A DNA stretch of 34,916 nucleotides from Gammaproteobacteria bacterium. Its GTDB lineage: Bacteria; Pseudomonadota; Gammaproteobacteria; GCA-001735895. Position 1 is the first letter of the stretch, and each line of letters begins with the position of its first letter. Location of the stretch: contig JASJBV010000004.1 of NCBI GenBank assembly GCA_030066335.1, forward strand, positions 1 through 34,916, in the 5' to 3' direction. The notes under the pieces are model-generated. The model was not told the origin of the DNA. It made no database searches and saw only the letters and a list, made by a program, of their open reading frames with translations. Made by a program: the position numbers and the translations under genes. Shown here one piece after another: positions 16,001 through 24,028 of this stretch.

Positions 16001-18959
16001 CAGTCTGTGCAGGGGCCGCTTGCGGTTCGGGCTCTGGTGGCTGTTCGGCAGCGGGTGGTGCAGTAACCGGTTCTGGTGCTACCGGCGTAGCTGGCGGTTC
16101 CGGTTCAGGTTCAACCGCTGGCGCCGGGGCTGCTGCCTGTTCCGGTGGTTGTTCCGCAGGAGCCGGGGTTGCCGCCGGTTCCGGTTGTTCTGTGGGAGCC
16201 GGGGCTGCGGCCTGGCGCACTTCCATCGCCTGCTCGGGTTTGAATTCGGCCAGGTACTGGGCCAGTCCGCGCAGGTGAGGCACTTCTTCAGTAGCCGCGG
16301 CTTCTCCTTTCAATTCCTTGACCAGTTGTTCCAGTGCTTTACCGGCCTGCCCGATGGCATCGATGACCTGGTCATTGGGGGGAACGGTCTTGTCGATGAC
16401 CCGATTCAACAGGTTCTCGAAATCCCAGGCAAACTCGCCAATCTTCATTGCTCCGACCAGTCGTCCACTACCCTTGATGGTATGAAACGCCCGGCGAATG
16501 TTCTTCAGTGCATTTTCGTCATTGGGGTGCTGCTTCCAGTCATGTTGCAACTGGATGATATTCTCGGTCTCTTCCTCGGCCTCTTCGAGATAGATTTCCA
16601 GAATTTCTTCGTCGGCTTCGCCCTTGAGCACCGGTTGATCATCTTCCACCGGCTGAATTTCCGCGGCCGCTGGTTGCTCGGTTGCAGACGCTGCCACCTG
16701 ATCTACTGCTATGGGTATCTCGACGGACTGCTCGGGCGGTACCTCAGTGGTACGCATCATGACTTCCTTGACCTGGAATTCAGGTAACACCTCGGGTTCC
16801 GGCTCCGGCTCTACTGAGGGTTCAACCTGCTCCGCCGCAGTTGCCGGTTGCGGTATTTGTTCCATCAGCTCGGTCGCTTCACTGGCCCGTTGTGCCTCGG
16901 CCGCTGCCTGTTGCGCTTCGGCCGATGCCAGGGTGACGGTCTCCTCGGCGGATGCCAGGGTGACGGTCTCATCTACATCGGCTTCAGCCGGGGCCAGTGT
17001 TTCCTGGATCTGTTCCAGGCCGGTACTGATGTCATCGACGATTTCTGCACTGTCTGCAACTGCCTCGTCGATGTCCATCAACTCGGTCATTTCGATCGCG
17101 TCTGCGGACGCTTCCACCACGGGCTCTGGTTCATCGCCCAGGTCGGCTTCCATGTTATCGAGGTCGACATCGGCCAGAGCGGCTTCATCGACTTCTTGGA
17201 CCTCCTCATCGTCATCCGCAATCAGCAGGTCTTGTTCAATCAGTTCACCCTCGGCGGCACCTGCTCCATGCACCTTGCCCTCGAGTAACAGCACCAGCTG
17301 GCTATCGGCATAGTCAAGAATGGAATCTGCATCGGCACGCTGCTCACCAACGGCCTCGAGGTAATATTCGATACTGACCACCACCTGGGATAATTGATCA
17401 AGGCGATTGGTGTCCATGAACTCGACGATGTCCTGTTCCTTCAGGTAATGAATCAGGCCATCGGCCAGATGTACCGCACGTTCCTCGTTAAGTAACTTCA
17501 ACGCACCGCGAGTCTCCTGCAGCAGGTTCTCACAGAAACGAATATTTTCTTCCTTGGTTGAATCCTTAATGAAATCGAGAATCGCATCCTTGATTTTCTG
17601 GATATCGTCGAGGGCTGCCGTGACCACCGCCGACAGCATGTTATCCATCTCGAAATCGGAGGAAACCTGCTGGCCGGTCTCACCATCGGCATCCAGCGCA
17701 GAATATTGCCCTTTCTGCATCAACTCCAGCGCATGATCCACTTGCAGCAGCTCAGCCGCCATCGCCAGCAGTTTTTCCTGCTCCGGCTGGGCCTTGCCTG
17801 CAACGATCTCGCCGATGCTATTGATCTGGGATTCGATCATCTGCCGTTGCTGGCCAAGGCCAATCATCGCCAGGGTATCGGATATGACATGTAATTCTTG
17901 TGGGATGTCCTTGAGCTGGTCGGTATTGGACATGTCGCCGTTGACGTAGACTTCCAGGGTCGACTTGACCTGTTCCAGGTCGGCCTTGACCGCATCGGAC
18001 ACGGTTTTCAGTAATTCCTGGTTCGGCCCACTGATACTCTCGGCCGCATCCTGGCTGTCCGCGGAGGGCAGAAATTGCTCGAGGCGGTAAGCGGTTTTGA
18101 TCGCCTGGCTCTTGGGTCCATCACATTCGGGCTGGGCAATATAAAACAACAGGTTCTTGATCAATTCGATCGGCTGCTGGCTGATCAGGTGTTTTTCACC
18201 TTTCAGCACCATGTTACGCAACACCGAATCCACCTTGCCCAGTAGCATTTTGGTCGACACGCCCAGTGGCAGGTTATCCCGCCGCATGGATTCGACCAGC
18301 GCACCAATGATCCACCACAGGCGTGCCACCTGTTCGGAATTGGAGTGCTCTTCCATGATCTCGGAGATTTTTTCCAGCCGCGCCAGGTTGGCATCGACAT
18401 CTTTGTCCTTGATCAGGCCAAGCAGGGATATCTGATAGGTTGGACGGACTTTCTTGGCCAGTTGCCGGGTCTGCTGATTGACCGCATCATCGATCGCATC
18501 GGCCTCGCTGTCATCCATATGCATCGACAGATCCGGCAGAAACAACAGTTTCTCGGAAAACAGGTCTTCGTTCTTTACCGCGCGGATGTCGTTAAGGATC
18601 GGCAGGATTGCGAATGGAATGTCCTTATGGCCGGCCTGCAGGTGCTCGAGATAATCCGGCAGCTGTAACACCGCGCGCAGCAGGACTTCCAGTGCCTGCT
18701 CATTATCTTCTTGATTGTCACTGATGAAAGCGCATAAAGACTGCATTTCCTCGGTCAGCATGGCGGCGCCAAACTGCTCGATCATGGTCAGGACGCCCTG
18801 TAAATCGGATAGCTTTGCCTGCACCGAGGTCAGTAACGAAGCATCCTTTTCCTCGATGTAGATATTCAGTTCACTGCTGATAGCGGCCAGGTTGTCATCG
18901 ATGGATTTCTTAACCCACCCCAAGGCACTTTGTTTTATGGATGTATGTTTAAAATCCAT
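13041..18959 (-). CDS. chpA: ChpA-type hybrid CheA kinase with multiple phosphotransfer domains
   Basis: A 1972-residue chemosensory histidine kinase controlling type IV pili. Residues 1-560 contain helical repeats that look like phosphotransfer domains with altered key residues. An acidic and glutamine/alanine-rich linker (about 560-780) follows. Three canonical Hpt domains carry His826 (FHTIKGSGR), His1080 (LHTIHGASR) and His1243 (LHTLKGGAK); a Pro/Ala/Glu linker (about 907-1030) separates the first two. The CheA core has dimerisation helices (about 1375-1540), the N-box HIIRNAIAHGVE (1560) and G boxes DDGGGI and GRGVGMDVV. A CheW-like domain (about 1690-1840) and a C-terminal receiver with Asp1904 and Lys1956 complete it. 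It lacks some of the length of P. aeruginosa ChpA, about 2500 residues. Expected roles: takes signals from PilJ via PilI/ChpC and phosphorylates PilG and PilH. Confidence 0.95.
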   Translation of the reverse strand: MDFKHTSIKQSALGWVKKSIDDNLAAISSELNIYIEEKDASLLTSVQAKLSDLQGVLTMIEQFGAAMLTEEMQSLCAFISDNQEDNEQALEVLLRAVLQLPDYLEHLQAGHKDIPFAILPILNDIRAVKNEDLFSEKLLFLPDLSMHMDDSEADAIDDAVNQQTRQLAKKVRPTYQISLLGLIKDKDVDANLARLEKISEIMEEHSNSEQVARLWWIIGALVESMRRDNLPLGVSTKMLLGKVDSVLRNMVLKGEKHLISQQPIELIKNLLFYIAQPECDGPKSQAIKTAYRLEQFLPSADSQDAAESISGPNQELLKTVSDAVKADLEQVKSTLEVYVNGDMSNTDQLKDIPQELHVISDTLAMIGLGQQRQMIESQINSIGEIVAGKAQPEQEKLLAMAAELLQVDHALELMQKGQYSALDADGETGQQVSSDFEMDNMLSAVVTAALDDIQKIKDAILDFIKDSTKEENIRFCENLLQETRGALKLLNEERAVHLADGLIHYLKEQDIVEFMDTNRLDQLSQVVVSIEYYLEAVGEQRADADSILDYADSQLVLLLEGKVHGAGAAEGELIEQDLLIADDDEEVQEVDEAALADVDLDNMEADLGDEPEPVVEASADAIEMTELMDIDEAVADSAEIVDDISTGLEQIQETLAPAEADVDETVTLASAEETVTLASAEAQQAAAEAQRASEATELMEQIPQPATAAEQVEPSVEPEPEPEVLPEFQVKEVMMRTTEVPPEQSVEIPIAVDQVAASATEQPAAAEIQPVEDDQPVLKGEADEEILEIYLEEAEEETENIIQLQHDWKQHPNDENALKNIRRAFHTIKGSGRLVGAMKIGEFAWDFENLLNRVIDKTVPPNDQVIDAIGQAGKALEQLVKELKGEAAATEEVPHLRGLAQYLAEFKPEQAMEVRQAAAPAPTEQPEPAATPAPAEQPPEQAAAPAPAVEPEPEPPATPVAPEPVTAPPAAEQPPEPEPQAAPAQTAETQQEETPPDPFVSSAMASVPGGEVEPPVPASQSQGSVPNLEQASGLALDPELLVIYQQEVEAHLNTVNTVLDQGAREAGGLVPTEELYRALHTIHGASRTANISSIGELAGLLEKPLKTILEQGSSLDAEVLDLYRQGHDSIREMAAKLVDNKEVPPIPHLLKQDLLSLNADLGSHTVDIPVSEAASPSDKFLDTLTMMNEAVEPEYDDELVEIFIEEATDLLEMSDHTLQSWNEQEPGDPASEALVMELQRYLHTLKGGAKMAEFLNISDLSHELESLFIAVIDGRVDKSDELVAVLHESFDLLQKQVEQAQNRQPMESSQEQIRAIRQLREGAAAPTAAEPEPTPAPAAEAAEEEDDDDRRHHRQDRRKTERPGGDRRGQDHDIVKVRSDLLDNLVNSAGEVSIYRARMEQQVSSFGSHLGELGQTIARLKNQLRALEAETDAQILFSHKDEEAGQNFDPLEMDRYSQIQQLSKALSESVEDLSSLQNILGEQVKDSETLLLQQSRINTDLQDGLIRSRMVRFAGLSSRLRRLVRQTSSELAKKAELVMSGEQNEVDIKVLDRMVAPLEHIIRNAIAHGVESPMERLKKGKAETGKISIDVARDGSDIVLRISDDGGGINVDKVRRRAYQLGLLAEDEQMEDSDLVQFILEPGFSTADQLSQISGRGVGMDVVDSSIKQLGGSLQISTSPEGTQFLARLPFTLSINQAILVRAGEESYALPLINIEGITRIESDQIASFYQEEKPALDYAGQHYGLHYLSTMLDTGRGFYVTDPNSKQPVILLRSGDLRIALHIDEIIGNREIVVKPLGKLLSPVKGISGGSILADGKVVLILDINGLVRHGVHTQVITETQIIEEAAQAPGQKVVMVVDDSITMRRVATKLLTRNNYEVITAKDGVDALAQLEDSQPDVMLLDIEMPRMDGFELATHMRNEARYRNIPIIMITSRTGSKHREHAMGIGINKYMGKPYQEEELIENISELVG
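16924..16976 (-). repeat. 27-bp tandem duplication inside chpA
   Basis: GATGCCAGGGTGACGGTCTC occurs at 16924 and again at 16951, a tandem direct repeat with period 27 bp. It encodes two copies of the nine-residue unit TVTLASAEE in the acidic linker between the N-terminal repeats and the first canonical Hpt domain. It keeps the frame and probably arose by slippage. Confidence 0.8.
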
Positions 18960-18976
18960 GCCTGACCTTTATCCCT

Positions 18977-21142
18977 TTAGTTTGCCTGTGACTCACGGAA
19001 ATCCACTTCATCCATGTTATCGACACTGTGGATAATCGTCTGGTCCGACATTTCGCTCTCAGGCAGCTTAAATCCGGCTACCGAGGTTCTCAGGGCCTTA
19101 ACCATGTCGGTCAGTTTACCGATGGACATGGAGGCCTCGGCGGAATCCTCGGAAGTCTGCAATGTGAGTTGCTGTATCTGCTGCATGCTCCCTGAAATCG
19201 ATACGGTTTCCTTGGCGTGTTTTTCGGTGGCATCGGAAATCCGCAGGATGCGTTGCGCCAGGTTGGTTGAAACCGTTTCGATTTTTTCCAGCGCACTACC
19301 CGCTTCCTCAGCCAGATTCGCACCTTCCACAACGAAGGCGGTACTCTGTTCCATCGAGGTGATCGCTTCATTGGTATCGGCCTGGATGGTTTTTACCAGC
19401 GCCTCGATCTGCTTGGTCGCGTCACCGGTTCGTTCCGCCAGGCGTTGGACCTCGTCCGCAACCACCGCGAAGCCACGTCCGGCTTCACCCGCCATCGAGG
19501 CCTGAATCGCTGCATTAAGTGCAAGGATATTGGTCTGATCGGAGATTTCCGTGATCAGGTTAACGATATCACCGATTTCCTGCGAACTTTCACCCAGGCG
19601 CTTGATGCGTTTCGAGGTCTCCTGGATCTGCTCCCGGGTTGATTCCATACCGGAGATGGTTTTGCGCACGGTTTCACCACCATCGTGGGCGATGCTTACC
19701 GAGCTTCTGGCGACGTCGGCCGAATCCGATGCATTCTGCGATACCTTACTCATCTTGCCCGAGATCTTGTCGATGGCATCCGAGGCATCCTCGATCTTAT
19801 GTGCCTGGACGCCACTGGCCTCGGCCAGCGAACGGGTAGTCGACTGGGTGCTGGTCACCGCGTTGGAAACCGATGCCGCCGCCGAGTTGATGGTACCGAC
19901 CAGGTCACGCAGGGCGTCGATAGAGTAATTCACCGAGTCCGCGATTGCCCCGGTGATATCCTCGGTAACCGTGGTATGTGAGGATAAATCACCATCCGCC
20001 AGATTGGTCATCTCATCGAGCAGACGTAAGATTGCGCGCTGATTGGTATCGTTCTGCTGTTGCGACTCGACCAGGCGTCTTCTGGATTCGCGCACCACGA
20101 ATACACCCAGTAATACCAGCAGGATGGCCGACACGATCGCCGCCAGATAGGCGCCCAGGGTGACCAGTTGCAGGCGTTCGTCGTAAACCTCGATACTGTT
20201 CTCGAGGTCGCGCGCTGCACTCAATAGCTTGGGACTGACAAACTGGATATCACTGGCCGCATCGCGTACCTCGAATAACTGCGGTGAATTCTCCAGGATC
20301 AGGTTGACGTTCTTTTTCACCACCGAGAACAAATCGGCCAGTTGCAGCAGCTTGCCAACCAGTTCGTCACCGGTGAATTGCTTGATGCCCATCTCCGGGC
20401 TGCCTTCCAGCATCGCGATCAGGATCCGTTCAATGATCGCGGTCTCGCGACCGAACTGATCCGCCGCGGCCATGACCACGTCACCACCGGACAGGATCTG
20501 GTTGAGACTGTTCTGTACGGATTGCAGCAGTGCAATCTGCCTCGATGCGGTTGCGATCGCGTCGGCTGAAGCCTTGTTGCTAACCAGGATCTTGACCACA
20601 TCATCGGACAGGATCATCAGTTCCGGAATCGATTCATTGATCAGGGTGACATATTCACTCACCGTTTCGATCGATTCACGCGCGTTGAGGATCGCGGTGA
20701 TATTCTGATCATAATTGGTCCAGGCCTGCTCGATTTTATCCAGGTCCGGTTTCAGTTCGAACGGCAGCGGCGGCAGGTCCAGACTGGCATCACCGGCGAC
20801 CAATTGGTTCAGGGTATTGACATATCGTGCCTGTAATCGCTTGAGCTGAACAAAGGCCGATGAGGTACCAATCGAGGCCTCGAGCGAGAAGGTCGCTATC
20901 TGCTGCGACACAACCTGTTGTTCATTGACGATGGAAGCATAGCTTTTACTGTAGCCGGAATGGGTCGCTTCATAATTGAAAAGCAGGATCATCGCCAGGA
21001 TCGTAATGACGATACCGACCGCAAAGAAATAGATGCTGCGGTTACTACTGGCCGACGCCGTCTTGACTTTCCTTGCTTTGCCAGCAGACGATTTTTTACC
21101 AATTTTTGGCTTCAGATTTTTTAATTTTTTTAAGAGCGGCAT
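18977..21142 (-). CDS. pilJ: Twitching motility chemoreceptor PilJ
   Basis: A 721-residue methyl-accepting chemotaxis protein. A basic N-terminus precedes TM1 (about residues 37-56), then a periplasmic helical PilJ-type sensor region (about 57-327) and TM2 (about 328-350). A HAMP-like segment follows, then a long cytoplasmic coiled coil whose tip [34 protein letters not shown] (starting near 532) is the conserved receptor hairpin that binds CheW-type proteins and the kinase. The ATG has GGGGGTG upstream. It lies between pilI and chpA (17-bp gap) in the order of the Pseudomonas Pil-Chp operon. No pilK methyltransferase follows, so how the receptor adapts is unclear. Confidence 0.94.
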   Translation of the reverse strand: MPLLKKLKNLKPKIGKKSSAGKARKVKTASASSNRSIYFFAVGIVITILAMILLFNYEATHSGYSKSYASIVNEQQVVSQQIATFSLEASIGTSSAFVQLKRLQARYVNTLNQLVAGDASLDLPPLPFELKPDLDKIEQAWTNYDQNITAILNARESIETVSEYVTLINESIPELMILSDDVVKILVSNKASADAIATASRQIALLQSVQNSLNQILSGGDVVMAAADQFGRETAIIERILIAMLEGSPEMGIKQFTGDELVGKLLQLADLFSVVKKNVNLILENSPQLFEVRDAASDIQFVSPKLLSAARDLENSIEVYDERLQLVTLGAYLAAIVSAILLVLLGVFVVRESRRRLVESQQQNDTNQRAILRLLDEMTNLADGDLSSHTTVTEDITGAIADSVNYSIDALRDLVGTINSAAASVSNAVTSTQSTTRSLAEASGVQAHKIEDASDAIDKISGKMSKVSQNASDSADVARSSVSIAHDGGETVRKTISGMESTREQIQETSKRIKRLGESSQEIGDIVNLITEISDQTNILALNAAIQASMAGEAGRGFAVVADEVQRLAERTGDATKQIEALVKTIQADTNEAITSMEQSTAFVVEGANLAEEAGSALEKIETVSTNLAQRILRISDATEKHAKETVSISGSMQQIQQLTLQTSEDSAEASMSIGKLTDMVKALRTSVAGFKLPESEMSDQTIIHSVDNMDEVDFRESQAN

Positions 21143-21170
21143 AACACCCCCAGTTAAAAACTCCTAGTAA

Positions 21171-21704
21171 TCAGACCACCTTCAGAAACTGTTCATGATT
21201 CACCAGTTTCTTTACATTAAAGATGTCCCACTTAGTTTGAGCATCACTAAACGAGCCATCCAGGTAAGGTCTTAGAACGTTAGCTTCAGCATAATTCTGC
21301 TGTTCGATCATTTCCGGTTTAAATCTTCTTAAACCAAACACTTCATCCACCAGTAATCCGGCATTAACCCCATCCTTGTTAATTACCAGTATGCGGTTAT
21401 CCTTGCTGGATTGGCTGATTGCTCCCTGTAAATAGTTATTCATGTCGAGAATCGGCATCAGGTTGCCACGGATATTGGCCAACCCCTTAACCCAGGTCTT
21501 GACGCCGGGCAGGCGGATCGTGGATGGTGGCGGTAAAATCTCGGTCACATCAGACATCTTCGCGATCAGGCGCTGACCGGCCAGGCTGAAACCTATACCA
21601 ATCCAGTCCTGTTCCTCCTGCGCACCCGAAGGCAGTCCCGTCGAGTTGTCACGGCAACGCTGATCGATATCCTGCAGAATCTGGAACGGGGTCGCTGTGG
21701 CCAT
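21171..21704 (-). CDS. pilI: CheW-like adaptor PilI
   Basis: A 177-residue CheW-domain protein, the presumed link between receptor PilJ and kinase ChpA. The core IGIGFSLAGQRLIAKMSDVTEIL, VKGLANIRGNLMPILDM and DEVFGLRR fits the CheW fold. It starts with an ATG 4 bp after the pilH stop codon and ends 28 bp before pilJ, so the genes are translated from one message. Length agrees with Pseudomonas PilI (about 178 residues). ChpC is the second CheW-like protein of the same operon. Confidence 0.92.
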   Translation of the reverse strand: MATATPFQILQDIDQRCRDNSTGLPSGAQEEQDWIGIGFSLAGQRLIAKMSDVTEILPPPSTIRLPGVKTWVKGLANIRGNLMPILDMNNYLQGAISQSSKDNRILVINKDGVNAGLLVDEVFGLRRFKPEMIEQQNYAEANVLRPYLDGSFSDAQTKWDIFNVKKLVNHEQFLKVV

Positions 21705-21708
21705 AGTC

Positions 21709-22071
21709 TCAGCTGAGCACCTTGTTGATACGTTGAATTAAATCCGCCTCATTGGCCGGCTTGACGATATAGTCCTTGGCACCCTGGCGCATACCCCAGA
21801 TCCGGTCGGTTTCCTGATCCTTGGTGGTAATAATGATCACCGGGATATTAGCGGTCGCCGGATTACGGCTAAGATCACGCGTGGCCTGAAAACCATTTTT
21901 ACCCGGCATTACCACATCCATCAGGATACAGTCCGGTTTAATTTCTACCGCCTTGGCGATACCTTCTTCTCCATCAGTGGCCACTGAGACCTGGATCTGG
22001 TTTTTTTCCAGAATGGTTTTGAATACATGAACCTCTGTCGGAGAATCATCAATAATCAGAATATGAGTCAT
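21709..22071 (-). CDS. pilH: Response regulator PilH (receiver domain only)
   Basis: A 120-residue stand-alone receiver domain with acidic pocket IIDDS (Asp8/Asp9), phospho-acceptor Asp52 in CILMDVVMPG, a conserved Thr/Thr pair (IIITTKDQ) and Lys in YIVKPA. It has no output domain. In Pseudomonas PilH opposes or buffers PilG, and is linked to pilus retraction through PilT/PilU. It lies between pilG and pilI with short gaps. Assignment as PilH rather than PilG rests on gene order and length. Confidence 0.92.
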   Translation of the reverse strand: MTHILIIDDSPTEVHVFKTILEKNQIQVSVATDGEEGIAKAVEIKPDCILMDVVMPGKNGFQATRDLSRNPATANIPVIIITTKDQETDRIWGMRQGAKDYIVKPANEADLIQRINKVLS

Positions 22072-22093
22072 TACCCGCTACCCTCTTATCAGC

Positions 22094-22513
22094 TCATGAT
22101 TTATCAACATGCGCGGTGATCGCGCTGATTAAATCTTCTTTGGAAAATGGCTTGGTCAGATATTCCTCAGAACCCACGATGCGACCACGCGCACGATCGA
22201 AAATACTGTCCTTACTGGATAGCATAATCACCGGGGTGGACTTGAAGGTCTGGTTATTCTTGATCAAGGCGCAGGTTTGATAGCCATCGAGACGAGGCAT
22301 CATGATATCGACAAAGATAATGTCTGGATGATGCTCGGTGATTTTTGACAAGGCCTCGAACCCGTCGGTAGCCGTCACCACATCACAGCCGACCTTCTTC
22401 AGCAAAGTCTCGGCACTTCTGCGGATCGTTTTACTATCGTCAATCACCATCACCTTGACATTCAGCTGAGCTGCCTGCGCTTGATTGTCTGACTGTTGGG
22501 ACTCGTCGCTCAC
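22094..22513 (-). CDS. pilG: Response regulator PilG (receiver domain only)
   Basis: A 139-residue single-domain response regulator, first gene of the Pil-Chp operon. A polar 18-residue N-terminal extension precedes the receiver: MVIDDS with Asp25/Asp26, phospho-acceptor Asp69 in IFVDIMMPRLDG, and LTKPF with the conserved lysine. In Pseudomonas PilG promotes pilus extension by acting on the PilB side of the machine. The start is a GTG with GGGGG four nucleotides upstream; no better ATG exists before the receiver core. It is divergent from gshA, as pilG and gshB are in Pseudomonas. Confidence 0.92.
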   Translation of the reverse strand: MSDESQQSDNQAQAAQLNVKVMVIDDSKTIRRSAETLLKKVGCDVVTATDGFEALSKITEHHPDIIFVDIMMPRLDGYQTCALIKNNQTFKSTPVIMLSSKDSIFDRARGRIVGSEEYLTKPFSKEDLISAITAHVDKS

Positions 22514-22564
22514 TTTTCCCCCGTTAAAAACTCTGTTGATCTTAAGCCAACTTACTCTTCAATG

Positions 22565-22570
22565 ATTATA
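22565..22570 (-). promoter_or_regulatory. Candidate -10 box of the pilG operon
   Basis: On the minus strand GGCATATAATC contains a perfect TATAAT, about 52 bp before the pilG GTG. The -35 region (CTGGTT at 17-bp spacing) is poor, suggesting an activator-dependent or weak promoter. Confidence 0.45.
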
Positions 22571-22605
22571 TGCCACTTTCCGAGTAAAACCAGTGCTTTA
22601 TTCAT

Positions 22606-22631
22606 GTTAAGTAAAGTAAATTCTACTTAAC
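22606..22631. repeat. Inverted repeat between pilG and gshA
   Basis: GTTAAGTA (22606-22613) and TACTTAAC (22624-22631) are exact reverse complements with a 10-bp spacer, a form typical of operators. It lies between the outward-facing candidate promoters of the pil and gsh operons and could serve both. Confidence 0.45.
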
Positions 22632-22663
22632 CCACCAACTCATCGAGTGGCTGCAATTTAATT

Positions 22664-22692
22664 TTTAATATCCACTCTAAACACAGTAGAAT
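22664..22692 (+). promoter_or_regulatory. Candidate gshA promoter
   Basis: TTTAAT (22664-22669) and TAGAAT (22687-22692) are 17 bp apart, with the second box 28 bp before the gshA ATG. The boxes are degenerate but the spacing is ideal. Confidence 0.4.
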
Positions 22693-22720
22693 AGACGAAT
22701 ATTTACAACTTGATAGATCC

Positions 22721-24028
22721 ATGGCCGCGTTAAATTTACCTACTGTCCCTCATCTGTTGACCGCCAACGCACACCCGCTGGAAGAAATCGAGCGCCACAT
22801 CCTGGATCACCAGGACGACATCGAGATCTGGTTTCGTCAACAATTCATCCAGTCACCGGCACCTTTTTATGCCAGCGTCGATCTACGTAATGCCGGCTTC
22901 AAACTGTCACCGGTCGATACCAATTTGTTTCCCGCCGGCTTCAATAACCTCAATCCGGCATCAAAACCCTTGTGCATCCAGGCGTTTCAGATTGCTCTGG
23001 AACGATTCTGTCCGGAAGCCAAAGGCATCGTGATCATCCCCGAGAGTCATACGCGCAATCTCTTTTATCTGGAAAATATTGCCACGATTCAGGAATACAT
23101 CAGCCTTGCCGGCTATCGTTGTGCATTGGGCACGCTGCGCGAAGACATTAGTTCCGCCACCGAATTCAAACTTCCCTCTGGCCGCGAAATCACATTACAT
23201 CCGATCAAGCGTCAAAACGATAAAATTAGTATAGGAGACTTTACGCCGTGTGCCATTGTTTTAAACAATGATTTATCCGCGGGGCGGCCACCGATCCTCG
23301 AGGGCGTGACCCAGGACCTGATCCCGCCGATGGACCTGGGCTGGTCAAATCGTTTCAAATCCGATCATTTTGAAATCTATGATGACGTCGCCAACTGTTT
23401 TGCCGATCTGATCGATATCGACCCCTGGCTGATCAATCCCCTGTTCACCAATTGCGGGGCCATCGACTTCATGAAACGCGAGGGCGAGGAGTGCCTGGCC
23501 GATAATACCGAGGCCCTGTTGACGAAAATCCAGCAAAAATACGATCTGTTCGGGATCGATGAGGAACCATACGTGGTGATCAAGGCGGATCAGGGTACCT
23601 ACGGCATGGGGGTGATGGTCGCCACCTCGGCCGCTGATGTGCATCAGCTCAACCGCAAACAGCGCTCGCGGATGGCTTCGAGCAAGGGCGGCACCACAAT
23701 CACCGAGGTCATTGTGCAGGAAGGAGTCCCCACCCGCGAAACCTGGGGCGAAACCAAGCTGACCGCGGAGCCGGTGGTTTATATGATCGATCATTATGTG
23801 GTCGGTGGCTTTTATCGGATGCACGAAAAAAGATCGGCCACCGAAAATCTCAATGCGCCGGGCATGTCGTTTGAACCCCTGGCCTTCGCCGAGGCCTGCA
23901 ACACACCGGATCCAAGCCTGGCCGATGACGCCTGCCCTAATCGTTTTTATTCCTACGGTGTGATCGGTCGCCTGGCCCTGCTCGCTGCCGCCCGCGAGAT
24001 TGCGCAATCGCATAACGACAACGCATGA
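22721..24028 (+). CDS. gshA: Glutamate-cysteine ligase, ferrooxidans-type GshA
   Basis: A 435-residue enzyme I recognise as the GshA family first noted in Acidithiobacillus ferrooxidans, unrelated in length and motifs to E. coli GshA. It makes gamma-glutamylcysteine from glutamate, cysteine and ATP, the first step of glutathione synthesis. Visible conserved segments include YASVDLRNAGFKLSPVDTNL (near residue 50), VIIPESHTRN, PYVVIKADQGTYGMGV (a nucleotide-binding region resembling ATP-grasp) and VVGGFYRMHE. It overlaps gshB by ATGA, and the two act in sequence. I have not seen the catalytic residues of this family defined well enough to list them. Confidence 0.87.
   Translation: MAALNLPTVPHLLTANAHPLEEIERHILDHQDDIEIWFRQQFIQSPAPFYASVDLRNAGFKLSPVDTNLFPAGFNNLNPASKPLCIQAFQIALERFCPEAKGIVIIPESHTRNLFYLENIATIQEYISLAGYRCALGTLREDISSATEFKLPSGREITLHPIKRQNDKISIGDFTPCAIVLNNDLSAGRPPILEGVTQDLIPPMDLGWSNRFKSDHFEIYDDVANCFADLIDIDPWLINPLFTNCGAIDFMKREGEECLADNTEALLTKIQQKYDLFGIDEEPYVVIKADQGTYGMGVMVATSAADVHQLNRKQRSRMASSKGGTTITEVIVQEGVPTRETWGETKLTAEPVVYMIDHYVVGGFYRMHEKRSATENLNAPGMSFEPLAFAEACNTPDPSLADDACPNRFYSYGVIGRLALLAAAREIAQSHNDNA

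Noticed and set aside
15987-16787. 266-residue plus-strand ORF rich in Phe/Arg/Gly
   Set aside because: Antisense to the Pro/Ala/Glu linker of chpA; its odd composition is the mirror of that linker.
23345-24013. 222-residue minus-strand ORF
   Set aside because: Antisense to gshA with no family resemblance and no ribosome binding site.
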